Shown here: positions 25,446 to 38,300 of the stretch, one piece after another | Layout: each line of letters opens with the position of its first letter | How positions within the stretch are numbered: the first letter of the stretch is position 1 | From: Gymnogyps californianus | Taxonomy: Eukaryota > Chordata > Aves > Accipitriformes > Cathartidae | Length of the DNA: 64,000 bases | Reading direction: 5' to 3' | Assembly (NCBI RefSeq): GCF_018139145.2 | Contig: NC_059477.1 | Coordinates: 13,193,522-13,257,521 of the forward strand | The notes under the pieces: generated by a model | Seen by the model: the letters and a program-made list of their open reading frames with translations, nothing else | What the model was told of the DNA's origin: nothing | Databases searched by the model: none | Translations under genes and position numbers: made by a program

Positions 25446-28400
25446 TGACAGTGTCTCTGCAGTGTTTTGGCTGTGTAACATCTGCCATTCCTTACCCATT
25501 CCTGTTTGGCAGTGGCAGCTTGGTTTTCTTACACGTATTGTCTGATCAAAAAAGTAAATTTCAGTGATCTGGAAAGTGCTACAATAGTGAATACTTTGGC
25601 CAGCATCCTGGATTCAGATAGCTCTGTTTAGCTTTCCCATGCTGGTTAAACTGTCCTCAGGCTTAACCTGTCATTCACGTGCTTTTGGACATCTTAGTTC
25701 TCTCCTGGATAAAAGGTGTTACATAGATATCCTAGATACAAAGGTATTACTGAATGTATGCCCAGATAACCTGTCTATTACAAGTACTGCCATGTGTTTG
25801 ACATTGCTGTGGAGTATATGGAGAACAAGTGGTATGCTAGAAGATATGTAATCTTCCTGAAGCCTCTTTATGAAAAAATAATAAAGTAGTTCATGATGCT
25901 CCTTTCCTTTGGTGGGCATTGAGTCAAAATGGTGGAATTAACATTTTATAAATATCTTCTTTCATCTTGATGGTAACTCCAGGCAAGACGGCAGAAGATC
26001 TGTCAAAGACTTAACCAAGAAAAGAGCTCATCTTGTGATTTAAATCTTGTTGCAAAAAAGAAATTTGGATTTGAGGCTGCAAGCCACTGTCTGCAGGAAT
26101 TGCTTGTTCTGCTTATTCGGTCCTCTAATATCTTGCAGAGACTGGAAGATAGTTACATATTTTTCAATATACAGGTACTCAAAAGCCTGTCTTCATTTCA
26201 GTGTTGGCATTCTCTCAGCTATGGGCAGGGGTGCCATCGCCTAGCACTCTCTGCACCTGCCCGCAGAACAGCATCTTCCGTCTGTGCTGTCAGACTGCTC
26301 TGCTTAGTTGTCTCTGACCGTTTCAGGGGCCTCCAGTGAGTTACATCAGAGACAGACTTTGTCCAGGGATTCAGCCTTAATTTGAATTTACCACCTCCAC
26401 TCCCAGAAGCTAGGCTCTGAGATTATTTTAGGAGTGTATATGTATGTATGATAATTGTCGTGTGTTTGCCTCAGCAGGGTCTGATAGACTGCTGTGCTCT
26501 TTTCTTTATTTTCCCTCTTTGACATAATGAATTGTAGCCACAATTGCATAAAGCCATCTACTAACTAATTTTTTCCAATGGTGACTTTTTTTTTCCAAAA
26601 GGTCACGGACTACACTGCTGCTCACTGTTTACTTAAAGAGAAAGAATGTAGTCACATATGTTCACATATATAAACCATAACTGGCCTGATACTGTACTGT
26701 GTACAATGCTTTTTTTTAAATAACTGAAAACAGACCAGCACACGTAGCTTCAAAAGTTGAGTGTACAAGGAAAAAGGAGGAAAAAAGCTGAGATTTTTTA
26801 AAAAATATTTTACCAACTATTGTGGGTACTGTAAAGCAAATAAATGGGTAACTTCTTTGAAGTTTCTGCCCAGTCAGGACATGGCTAACTGATAAAACTG
26901 AAACCCTGTTGTAAACATTCGGAAAGACAGTTATACTGACATGAGATCCCCTGGTACAGTGTAACTAACTGAAGCATATCTAGCACCAGTGTTTCTGAAC
27001 AGGGCAGGAATGGCTTTGTAAAATCCTGCTTAGTTGGTGATTTTTGAAGAAAATAAGTCAGAGACTCTTGATAGTCTTGTTAAGAAGTCTTTAGTGCCTC
27101 AAGATAACTTCAATACTTAGCTGAATGGGCTTTGTATCTTCCTGCCAAAGGAGGCATGGCTTTCAAATTAGAGTGAATCACACCAGTAAGTGATTTCTGA
27201 GGTCCAGTTATGACAGCTCTGTTCCAAAGGCTGAGGAGCACGTGACATGTCCAGCTATCCAGCTCTCACTCCAGGACTGTCAAGTAATTTGACTAGTGTG
27301 GTTCCAGGGACCTGGCAGAAGCTTGTTCTCTGTAAAAAATTTGCTAGAGGGATTGCTGCAGCTTTTCGTTTAAATTGCAGGACATGAGAGGGACTGTGCA
27401 GAAAAACCTCAGGTTACGGATAAGACACTGAGCAGAGATGTGGAGGAAGATAAGCCACGAAATATTGTAAAGGAGTAACATGGACTAAACATGGGCAGTA
27501 ACATGGGAAGAAAATAGCCCATCATGTTCTTTGCCTATGTTCAACAAGAATTTGGTGTTGATTTATCAGTCTGACCTGCATCCCAAGTGTGGTTTACTCC
27601 ATGCGTTATGTAACGCTCAGGGGACATAAACCATGCAACCCCAGGATCCATGTGGTTCTTGTGAAAGCTTCTGAAATGTCTGGTTCCTCTCCTGGTAATT
27701 CACAAATGGTCTGCACATGCAGACCTTGCTGCTTACATCATAGTCTTGTCATGTGAACTCTTCTTACTTTGCTGTCAAAAGTATATGATTTCATCTTTAA
27801 GAATAAGGAATGAGGGTTACAGGAGTAAATAGGAGACCTAGTACAGGTCAGTAATTAATTTTCTATTTCTGTTTTTCCAAGGCTTATCAAAGATATATAT
27901 GTGTTGAGATATGCTAAGTACATGGATATTTTTGCAAGTGTATATACAGCATATCAATGACCATAGAAGTATGCAAAAAATTATCCATACACAATTGAGA
28001 ATGCACTTTACTAGGACCACGTACTCTGGCAGTAATGTACATTTCCTGCTAAACGTTTATCTTACCGTATCTGTATTTACTTAGATGGCTTAATGTGTGC
28101 TTTGAAGCTATGGGGCTGTGTTTGTGATTGATTGTTTCCCTCACCAAATATTATGTGGTAGACAGGCAAACTAGCTTATTAATGAAATGCACTAAAGAGA
28201 AATTAACACATTTATGTCCTCTGAGTACTCATCTTCCTCTGGATTGAAGAGTTGTGCTGTTGATAGTGAAATGACACGTAAGAACAGAGGATGATCAGTT
28301 AAAATCCAGTTGGAGTAACTGATAAGGCTTAAGAATGCTGGCTTTGATTGACAAAGTCATTTAATGATAAGCACAAAGGAGTCCATTGTGGGACTGGAAA

Positions 28401-31400
28401 CTATGCAAAGAAGATTGCTAGGTGATGTGCACTGTCTTTCCTCTGTGGGGTAGCTGTGAACAGACTGAACTAAGACTATCTTTGCTTCTTCTGAAGACCT
28501 GAGAACAGGATGTATAACTAGCATAGGATTCTTAAAAAGTAGCAGAGAAGAATGTGTCCTTCAGATAACCCTCAAAACTTGCTGAAGGACAAAGGGCTCT
28601 CTTACATACCAAGGCCCAAAGTATTGAATTCCAAGGAGAATAGTCTCTACCATCGCTGCTGCCGCAGGTCTGTGCTGTAGGACTCTGTAAGGTACTTGGT
28701 TATTTTGTCCTTCTTCTGATTTATGCACTGTGCTTTCCTCTGGTGTGTTTATTTTAAGTTGTCCGTCACACAAAATTCCTTGTGACTAAATAAAATAGGT
28801 TAAGGCTCCTTCAGAACTCTTGGCTATCTGTCTGGCCGTAAGGGAATTAATTGAAAAATTAGGCCCATCAAGCCTGAACCATTCTTTCTCTGACCCCAAG
28901 ACTTTTCTTCTCCTCTGGATGCTGTGCTTGGGAGAAGTGTTCCTTTGCTGTTTTTTAAGGGATTTCAAGGAGGATTTAAAACCAAATCTTTATTTAAAAA
29001 AAAACAAACCACACATGCAAAACACTTTCCTCACTCTGCTGTGAATATTGTGACAGTGAGTGTAGCAAGAAAAATATGTGTCCATTTAGGGAAGTAAAAA
29101 AGGAAGGCATTTAGCAGGAATCCATTTGAGCTTATAAGAATATAGAAGGAATTTCTGCTTTGAAACAGGAGTAATTGTGCTGACAGATGGAGGCTGACTT
29201 ATTATACCCAACTAGTTATCATGTGATTGCACTACTCTATAAAATCTCCTTCACAACTGTATGCAATATGATGCTGCAAAATCAATCCTTTAGTTTCTGT
29301 ACACAATGTACTTAATGGCATTAAAAAATGCAAAAGATTTTGTGTGAAACAGAGAATAACTGTCAGTTTAGTCAGTAGAAGACTAAACAAAGCTTACAGT
29401 GTCATCCAAAGTCCACTGAATTGAATAGCATAATTTGTATCAGGCCCAAAGCAACTAACTTAAATTTATAGATGATCAACATGTTAATTTTCTTACTGAC
29501 TTTCTAATGGAGTAGTAGATTTTTCCAATAAAGCTGAAAACTGACTTCATTGTTTTACTCACGAGGGGGAAGGAAGAACCTCAGGTTACACATTGATTTC
29601 TGTATGCGTAATGCTACATAGTCATTTGAAATTACTAAACATTTTCCGTAGGAAGAGTGCCATTCACATGCTTAGAAAGTAAGGCAGTTTTAAAGATAAT
29701 TTATCTGCTGTCAAATTTAAAGAAGAAATCCACAGATGTTGTTAGTGAAAAAGAATAAATAGTGGATGAAGAACACTTCAGAAGTGTAACATTCCTATTC
29801 CACATCATGAGCTATAGTTGGAAAAGGCTGTTAAAACAACTCTGATTTCTGTAAATGTAAACCAGCCATCTCATGACACATTTTTCAACTGCAGTTTGTA
29901 ATCTAATCTTAGGCCCAGTTAAAAGACTGATTTAGTAGTAATGTAACCAAGGTTACGCTGTATGTGTGTACATAGTCACTAGATTCATAGTAATCTGTGC
30001 CACAGAATACAATGTGGATTACTGTGAGTTTAGCAACTGCGAGGAATCTAGCTTAAAATAGAAGTGCAAGCATTGTTTGATACTGTTTTGGATATGTGTA
30101 TCTGTGACCTTTGCAACAGTTTTGCTGGAGGACAGTCAATTGTTCAGCTGCTGTAAATCTACCACATTCCAAAACCGTCAGTGCATCTGCATTCTTTTGC
30201 ACAAGCTGCCACTCTCTCTCAGAGGATATTGTATTCTCTTATCCTAATGCTAATAGCAAAAGCATGTAAATCAATTTATTAAGGGGAGTAGACTCATGAA
30301 AAAACTGTTGGATCCCATCCTGTAAAATTAATTTCAGCTTAACTGGAAAAAATAGATCATTGTTTTCTAAAATGGATACTTAGCAATAGATTATGATATT
30401 CATATTTGGGCAACTCTGCGAAGGAAGGTACTGAGAATTGAATTCTCCTACTCTTATTAGTGGGATTTCTACATACTCAGCATACTAATCTGCCAGGCCA
30501 TGCAGAAAAATGAGTGCTTAACTTTCAAGAAAACAAGGGCTGGGCCCTCTTAATCAGTGTAACTCCTTAAGTTCAGTTTAGTTCACTCTCCTCTCTTCAT
30601 AGGACAACTGCTTAACATTTCCACTTGCTCAGACTTGAGGCTTGTAGAAAAGAGGTGACGGGAGTAAAGAATCTGCATAGGATTCAGTCCATGGCAACAG
30701 AGGTGGATTGTCCAGAACGTACATGTCGGGAGGGATGGTGTTTATCAGCGGTCCATCCCTGCACTGGCCTCCATTTGTAAACTGCAGGTCGGTGGTACAT
30801 TTCCTGGCATCTCACTTGACTGGGTAGGCATCCTGCACTACTCGTGTGTTTACGCTATAGAGAGGTCGTATGCTTTCCTATGTGCTTTTCCACACTAATG
30901 AAATCCATCGATGCAGTGTAGGATCTGGCCAGTAGCATCAGAGCTACAGTTTGGTGATGTTTTACATAGCCATTTGGACTCCGGTGTGACACAAACTTTT
31001 ACTCATTTCAAGAATAACAAGAAAATACATTTTGCTAATTGAAGAGACCCTGCTTTTTCCTTGTGTGTGTGTTCTCCTGTTGTCCCCTCCCTCTCAGCAG
31101 TTTTAGTGCCCTGGCATTACACTGTGAATAGCTTCAATCTGTGCTGTGGGAAATGTGGAGCAGCAAGTCATTCAGGTACTGTGTATTCTTGTTCTACCAG
31201 CATTAGTCACGGTGTAAAGTCATTTCAGATTCACATGAAATAACATGTAATTCTACAAGAAATACCGAGTGTCTTCTGTTACTACGAATTGCAGCCTGTG
31301 AACCTGAGTCTGATACCTGAAGCAAGAGTGGGGTGGGAATTTGAGAAACAGTGAGCAGTGGATAGTTTGTTCGGCAGTCAAAGAAAAGTACTCCTGATTC

Positions 31401-34400
31401 TGTCATCAAAGGAAGAAGCTTTGTCTGTATAAGCGTCCCTGAATCCTTTTGAATGGGATTCTGCACTCTTCGCTGTAGTGGAGTGGTAGCAATATTGGGC
31501 CTTCCAACACTAGACCTCAGCCAGGTGAAAAGTCCTATGAGTTCTTCTAAAGCTGATTCCTTCCTTGCAATTGTTCATGGAGAAATTTCAATGGGGTTTA
31601 GTCTCTCTTGCCCAAGGAATATTTTGAACAAATAATTTTTGCTTAATCACTTAGAAGTAATCTAGAGTGACTTCACAGTGTTGGGCTGAAAGTAAGTTGG
31701 TGCTCTTTTTCCACCTGCACATTACATGCCATGTTGCAGCAGAGGCAGAACCAACATCCCACAAATGCAAATTGAAGTACTGCAATACAGTAAAAACCTT
31801 GCTGAAAAGGCACTAAAAACATTTGCTATGACTCTGTTTTCTGTTCCAAAATCTCATTACCCAATAGGACTTGCAGAAAATATCCCACTGAGCTATGGTT
31901 AGCCCACCCATTGTGCCCTGGCCTGAGAGCACCAGTGGTTCAGTGAGCAGAGCAGTCAGCTATGAAATGCAAAATTTTCTGTTTTGAGTTTGATCTGTGT
32001 TGACGTGCAGGATGTGCATGCTGTAAAGTAACCCACTGGTAAGCAGTTCCACCAAAATGTTTACAAACATTATGGTGTTCTCCTATCAGCCAGGTATGTA
32101 GTGAGTCCATCACTAGGAGCTGGAGTATGCAGGAGGAGGGAAGGACCCTTTGTGACACAAAGTTGCTGTGCCAGAAAATAGAAAGATATACTGGTTATGA
32201 AATGATGCGAATTGTTTGGATATGAGATTAGCATAATCTTTCATATAGTGTCATCTTTTCTATCTATAATAGATTGCAATTATGAAATATTCTCATTTTG
32301 AATTATATATATTTATATAAAATTCATTTGGTTCATAAGTACCTCTTCGAGCTTATCTGCTTATTCCATTACAATTCATAGTTTTCTACTAAGATAGCCC
32401 CAAACTAATCAGTGCTGTACGAGCTCATCAGCTCATACTGTCACAAGTGGCATAATGCAAGTAATTATGCTTTAATTCAACTTCTGAACAAGGAGGAGAA
32501 AAATCAGATTGAACAAAAAGAGGCTTATCGTGAACTCATGAATTGATAATCATGATTAATGGAGGACCTCTGGGAGAAGATGTGGTTAAATCTCTTGCCT
32601 TGGGCACGGTGGAAAAATAAGCACACATACTCCTGTGGTATGTTGATGCAGCCAGCAGCCAAGAACCTGTTATCTCCAACATCCTCTCCTAATCAAATCT
32701 GTTATGACATCCATGTATTAAAAAGAATCTTTTCTCTCTTAGCCAGTCTCACTATTAAATATATGTCCTGGTTTTCTAAATATCACATATGCATTCGAGT
32801 GAAGGGGCAGACTGTTTCTCTAAAAATGCATAATTATGACAGTGAGTGAGGATTCCCAGGTCCTGTTCTTCACTGTGTTCTTGAATCACAGTAAACATAT
32901 GGACAATAATTGCCTCTGTCTAATATTTATATAGAGATCTGCAAGGAAAGATGATATAAGTACAAAATAGTTTTGCTAGAGAAGCTAACTTTTAGTAGGG
33001 CTTTGTTTTAGAAAAATGCTTCTGTAGTTTGGCTGATAATTCAACAAGACTGAAAGAGAAAACCTCTATAACCTTGCCAGACAAGCCAGGTGAAGGGGGA
33101 ACCTTTGAAAGTAAAGGGAAGTAGTAAAAGTTCCACCATTGTGTCAAAAATGAACAATATAGTGCCTACTCTGTGTCAGAAATCACTAACCAAGTAAACC
33201 TTGTTTCCCTGGAAAATCGATCAATATCAAGCCAGAAGCTCCGTTTTATTTAGCACAGGTATGAATTATTTCTAACTTGCGCCCATTAGGCTACTTAGAA
33301 GGCAGTCACTAATTCAATTAGAACTTCTGTTGCATTAAAATTGGTCTTTGAGGAATAGATGGATTAGACTTCACTTGTATATTTGCCTTTGCCATTCTGC
33401 AGAAATAATGAATGGCTTAAAAAGGGTAAATCAGGATAAGACCCAGGCGCACACAGTCTGTCAGCTCTGCAGTTTAACTTTCTTGGAAATGAAATTGAGA
33501 TCCAATGTGCCAGAAGAGAGCATAGGGTTGCAAATGCAAACACTTTCCTATTTCTCTGGACAGAGTCTAGGGTAATACTCAGGATTTTTTCCTGTGCCAA
33601 GAAATTCTGCATGATAGTGGATTCTTAAATCTTATTATTTTTAGAATTTACCTATTTCTAAACTAAAATAACAGAACTATAGTTATCTGATGAGACTGAA
33701 ATACAGATGTTTTAAACCAGTTAACATAAATATGCTTTTGTATAATATATAGTGTCCTTTGGCAATGAGTTCCGTCAGTTTAAGTCCCAGAGATTAACAG
33801 GATTTGAAAGTCATTAAAATGTAGATGGTGAAATCAACTGTTACATAAGCTTTTTAAGATTAGGTTATATACTCCTGAAACCCTCCAGCTGGAGGTTATG
33901 AGAAGAAAACTCACTTTTATCAGGTCTCCAGTGAAACCAACTGCTCGGCTAACCAGACTAGAAATGGGAGAACTTGTTTTGTTCTTCAGGAGCTGGCGAT
34001 GTACAATCTGAATGTGAAACGGGCGCTCTAACGTGCTGCAGAACTGAACGCCCGCCTCCGTTTGCTGCATTCAGCAAGCAGCTGGAGGCTGGCCCGGGGT
34101 GCCAAATGTATGTGACCTACATTAGTCGCTTGAAGGCATTTGCTGAAATGAAATCTAAGATGTTGCATCTTTTCACTTGGATTTCTTTGGAAGTATTATA
34201 TACAGAAAAATGGTGAAACAGATGCATTACTTCTCAGCTTCCTACCATTTAAAGGGTTTATTAGTTTGTGATACCTTTTCCCCACCTTTAAATCTTCCAC
34301 TCTTGCTTTCTTCCCCTTTTTGTTGCCAAATATTTATCTGTTTAAATAATAAACACTGTATTTCTTCCTTCTCAGCACTAAATGAAGCATCCCTGATGGC

Positions 34401-34845
34401 TCCAGACCATGTCATGGTAAAGAACTTTATTGCTTGCATTTCAAGGACATGAGCTTAGTCGATGAGATATTTTATTAGTCTTTCCGTATTTGTAATTTCC
34501 TTCTACATGGGTGATATGTTCGTTGCTTTTCTGGAGAATGAAATAATAACTGGAGAATAATTTGTTTTGTTCATTTATGTCTTAGGGTTTTATAATAGGC
34601 ATATATGTAAGTGAAGTGCTCCTAAAACTGTGCAGTATTGGATGTTGAAGCATTCTTGAACTGGGTGAAGAAAATCCAGGCAGGTTCTGTTCTGCCTGTA
34701 GTAGTGGTTGCAAGTCTGGGTAGTTGGAGTAAATGTAAACACTGCAGTTAGGTTTGGTTTTGTTTTTTGTTTTTTGGGTTTTTTTAAATGCCAGGTAAGC
34801 TCTGTTAAAGCACAGTACTAAATAAAGTGCCTCATCTTCTAACCA
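25446..34845. other. Long non-coding stretch, nothing recognised
   Basis: About 9.4 kb of AT-rich sequence with no transposon I can name and no convincing exon. It is notably free of young repeats, as expected of intronic or regulatory sequence, but I cannot judge conservation. Open frames (for example 28820-29044 on +, 31203-31466 on -, 32559-32849 on +, 33364-33612 on -) are short and unsupported. Near 30905-30960 and 30540-30600 there are faint matches to ancient palindromic repeats. Confidence 0.45.
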
Positions 34846-35392
34846 GCGTCTGACCCCAGCCAGCAGCCAAGCACCCACACAGCTGCTCGCTCACTCCCCT
34901 CACCAGCTCCTCACAGTGGGGAGAAAATAGGAAGAACAAAATCAAGAACATTCTTGAGTTTTGATAAAAAACAGTTCAAAAGGTGAAGAAAAGAGCGAGG
35001 GGGAAAAAAACAGTGGAGCGAAGGAGATGGCACACCACCTCCCACAGGCAGACTGATACCCAGCCAGTCTCTAAACAGCCACTTTGGAAGCAGAAAACCC
35101 CATCTTTTTCTTCTTCTACCCCAGTTTTTATTGCTGAGCATGAGGATACATGGTATGGAATATCCCTTTGTCCCAGCTGTGTCCCCTCCCAGCCTCTTGC
35201 CCACCCTCAGCCTACTGGCTGTGGGGGTGTAGCGGGAGGAAAAAGAGAAGGCCTTGACACTGTGCAAGCACAGCTCAGCAATAGCCAAAACACTGGTGTG
35301 TTATCAGCACTGTTGTAGCCACAGATCGAAAACACGGCACCCTATGGGCTGCTATGAAGAAAGTTAACTCCATCCCAGCCAGACCCAGCACA
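34846..35392 (-). mobile_element. Older solo LTR related to the two ERVL-type LTRs
   Basis: Read on the minus strand, the element starts TGTGCTGGGTCTGGCTGGGA and ends with the GAGTGAGCGAG and GGCTGGGGTC motifs shared with the two other LTRs. It also shares the 'ggaatatccctttg' block and a 'tgttatcagcactgtt' block with them. A TATA-like AATAAAAA lies near 35124-35132. The 3' terminus (near 34846-34851) is degraded and I find no matching 5-bp duplication; the right flank is ACCCT. So the outer limit on that side is approximate. No internal retroviral sequence adjoins it. The 125-codon minus frame inside it is an artefact. Confidence 0.8.
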
Positions 35393-37029
35393 ACCCTAAA
35401 TCATACTACTTTTTTTTTAGTTTATCTTTGTATATCCTAGTTTACAAATTCCAATTTCCCATTTTCTTTGGGATCATTTTCTCGCTGTAGAGACATCAAA
35501 TACTCAGTTTTCCTCAGATGATTACCACATTTCATTGCTGCTGCAACTCCTTGGCCTATTCACTTGTCACGTTATTATTTCTATACTGTTTTCCACTAGC
35601 ACACATGGGGCCCATATTTTCTTATGTTACCAGCAAAATCTGTTCTGCTTAGCCTGGCTTTCTTCGTACATGTGGTAGCTCTTCACAGGTTCTTCAAAAC
35701 TATTCATTTAGGGCCAGCAGAAAAAGTTACTAGCCCTCTTTGTTTTATTCAGTCCCCCAAAAGTCTTTTAAATCTCTCTTTTATGATTGCTTATCTATCC
35801 AGTATCTCCAAATGATCTCTGTTAAGACAGACATCTGCCCCTGTCTTGGCAGATCATGGACTTGCAGGCACAGGGAACATGCTCACTCTATGAGCATGAC
35901 AACTCTATGCCAGTTGTCAAAATCGTTATGAGATTCTGGGGCAATGCAGCATCCCCATTACAGTTTACTACCAGACAAGGTGTGTCTGGTTTTTAATCAA
36001 ATTGCCTTCTATAATGTCTGGCTCTAGACTTTGTGCCACTGCATGTTTGCATAGGCTCTGTATTTTTCTTGGGGCGTTTGTGAGCAACTTACTTTTGCCT
36101 TTACTGTCATATTTCCCCATGACTGGAACCCACTTAATTCCTTCAATTTCTCAATGTCTTTATTAAAATCGACAGCCCACATCCATCGTCCTCTTTGCAC
36201 AGCAGTTCTTTCAGGTTACTGGTTTGAGCAGCTGGATACCAATTTCACTCCCTAATTCACAGTGCTAAGGAGCCTTTGTAATCCTTATTTGCCTGTGGGA
36301 ACAACCTCAACCTTGCATTGACCCACTCATACCTATTACTCTGCCAAGTTCTCCTTGCCCAGCTTCAGATGTTCCTTGTGGCCCTGGAATAGGTGGCTGA
36401 TTCCTTCTCCTCAGGTCAGTTACAATCTCCCCTACAGCTTTTCTGCCTTTCTTTTTGTATCTTTAGGTTAAAAACACTTATTATGTTCTGTTTTCACATA
36501 GAGTGAAATTAGTCATACAATTTGCCCCCTTTATCTCATTAGCTGAAAGATATTACAAATACTTGTCGGATCTGCGGAAAGGAAATCTTTTGATCTCTTC
36601 TCCTTTCCTTGGCATCCGTGGCTCAGAATTTTTGAGCTACTCCCTAGACTTCTCTTGGAGAAAACATTTAAGTTTGTTCCAAATTTCGTCACCTTTACAA
36701 GAAAATGAAACATTCAGGTAACTTTAAAATGTTTAAAATTCAAAACTGCTAGTGATATTATGCATGAGTTTTGTATATTGTCTTAAATGTGAAAGGTGCA
36801 TTACAGAATAGACATCAATAAAGTTCCTACGTCAAATGTAATTGGAAAAAATACCACAGGACAAGACAAAGATCGTTGTGGAGGGATTGTAAATCTTTTG
36901 GCAGTGATGAGACTGTTGACTGACAAGTTAATATAAACATATTAAACTGTAACGTATTCTTTTTTGATTGATTTAATGTTGTGGTGCTGTTCATACATGT
37001 ACTTTTTTGGGTATATATAAAGTAGGTCA
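35393..37029. other. Non-coding sequence, nothing recognised
   Basis: Pyrimidine-rich and AT-rich sequence without recognisable repeats or bounded exons. Confidence 0.5.
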
Positions 37030-37430
37030 CCAGTTTTTGTGAGAACTGCACAAAGAACCTGAGCCTGGGGAAGCTGGGATAATAATGAAAGCTAAGAAAA
37101 TACAGCTTATGAGATAAAGTGAGGGAAAGGGACTTTTTAGTCTAAAAAAAGAAAAGGCTAAGTGAAGATAAAAATGAAAATATAAAAATTGTTCTAAGAA
37201 AAACAGTGATAAGTTGTCCCGCCACCGGATGTGGGGCAATTAGTTTAATTTACAGCAAGGAAAACAGAAGTTTGATATAAGGAAAGATTTTCTGACTATA
37301 CAGGCTTTAAAATGCTGGAGTATCCAAAGAGGCTGAGGAACTTCCCTCAGCAATGTTGAACAGACACCTGCCAGGATAGACTAGGTCTGTTCTGGGAGTC
37401 CCTTCTGCCTCCCATCTCTTTTCTTATACT
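37030..37430 (+). mobile_element. Ancient CR1 LINE, 3' end fragment
   Basis: A series of blocks follows the order of old sauropsid CR1 3' ends: 'agggactttttagtctaaaa' with 'aaaggctaagtgaagataaa', then 'ccggatgtggggcaatta', 'ataaggaaagattttctgac', 'gaacagacacctgccaggat' and 'tctgggagtcccttctgcct'. There is no reverse-transcriptase frame, so only the 3' end remains, as is usual for 5'-truncated CR1. Divergence is high, so the subfamily cannot be given. Confidence 0.75.
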
Positions 37431-38113
37431 AATATGACTTTTAATGCTACAGTATAGGCAAGATTATTCCCATTTTTGCTCTCACAGAAACCTGATTCTT
37501 AATATTGTTAATGTTCAAGTAATAACAACAGTATAAAACTTCTGGTTTTCTAATTTTCCTAATTTTTTTCTAATTTTTTGGATGCTTAGCTTAGGGATGG
37601 GTTTTTTTCCCCCCGATTCAGTTGAGTTTTTCCTGAAATGGGTGTTACGGTTCACTCTCACAATTTTATTTTGATTTTTGCAATATATTATATTTTTCTA
37701 CAAGTTCCAGCTCCTTGGCAGCATATGATCAGGTGAAATGTTGCTTCTGATTTTTCTAAACTAGTAAAAAAATTTATTGATCATGGGAGTGTTTGAATCG
37801 CAGCAAAGACTCAAAAAACCTAAAAGGTAAACAAATTATTTTTGAAAGATATTACGGTTTGAAGACAATCTCATGCTTGTGGGTATGCCTGGATCACAAT
37901 TTTTGAGGTAGACAGTGCTGAGCCTGTCTAGACTGTGCTCAGTTATTTTAATGTATTTTCCCAGTGTTTCAGATAGGACAGCTGACTGGCATTTACATGA
38001 TTTCTTGCTTCAGTTCCTATGCAGCAAACAGGAAACGTATCTTCTTTGTGCAAATGGCAAAAGTGCCAGCTTTTGTTAAAGCAAAAGAAAAGATTGTCAG
38101 GACAAGGATTTTT

Positions 38114-38171
38114 TGGTCTCTCAAACCAGACTTCTGGTCTCTCAAAGACCAGACTTCTTTTGGTCTCTCAA
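38114..38171. repeat. Imperfect tandem repeat, unit about 21-23 bp, with internal dyad
   Basis: Unit one (38114-38134) and unit two (38135-38157) both start TGGTCTCTCAAA and end CCAGACTTC, unit two having GA inserted. A partial third, TGGTCTCTCAA, lies at 38161-38171. Unit two contains the inverted repeat TGGTCT...AGACCA (38135-38140 and 38146-38151). Confidence 0.9.
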
Positions 38172-38237
38172 CCCTGCATTCCAAGAAACAATGCAAGAGA
38201 TAATTATTCAATAGTTATTATATATTTAGTGTGTTCA

Positions 38238-38300
38238 GGAATTGGGGATAAAATTCTCCCTTACTGAAGTCAATTGCCTTCAAAGGGGTTAGATTCGATG
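38238..38300. repeat. Trace of an ancient sauropsid palindromic repeat
   Basis: The text 'gataaaattctcccttactg' followed by 'aagtcaattgcc' and 'tcaaagggg' resembles a short repeat with 'actgaagtcaatgg' arms found in turtle, crocodile and bird genomes. It was recognised from memory only, and the family name is uncertain. Confidence 0.3.

Noticed and set aside
34911..35318. 111-125-codon frames on both strands
   Set aside because: Both are contained in an LTR with no coding capacity.
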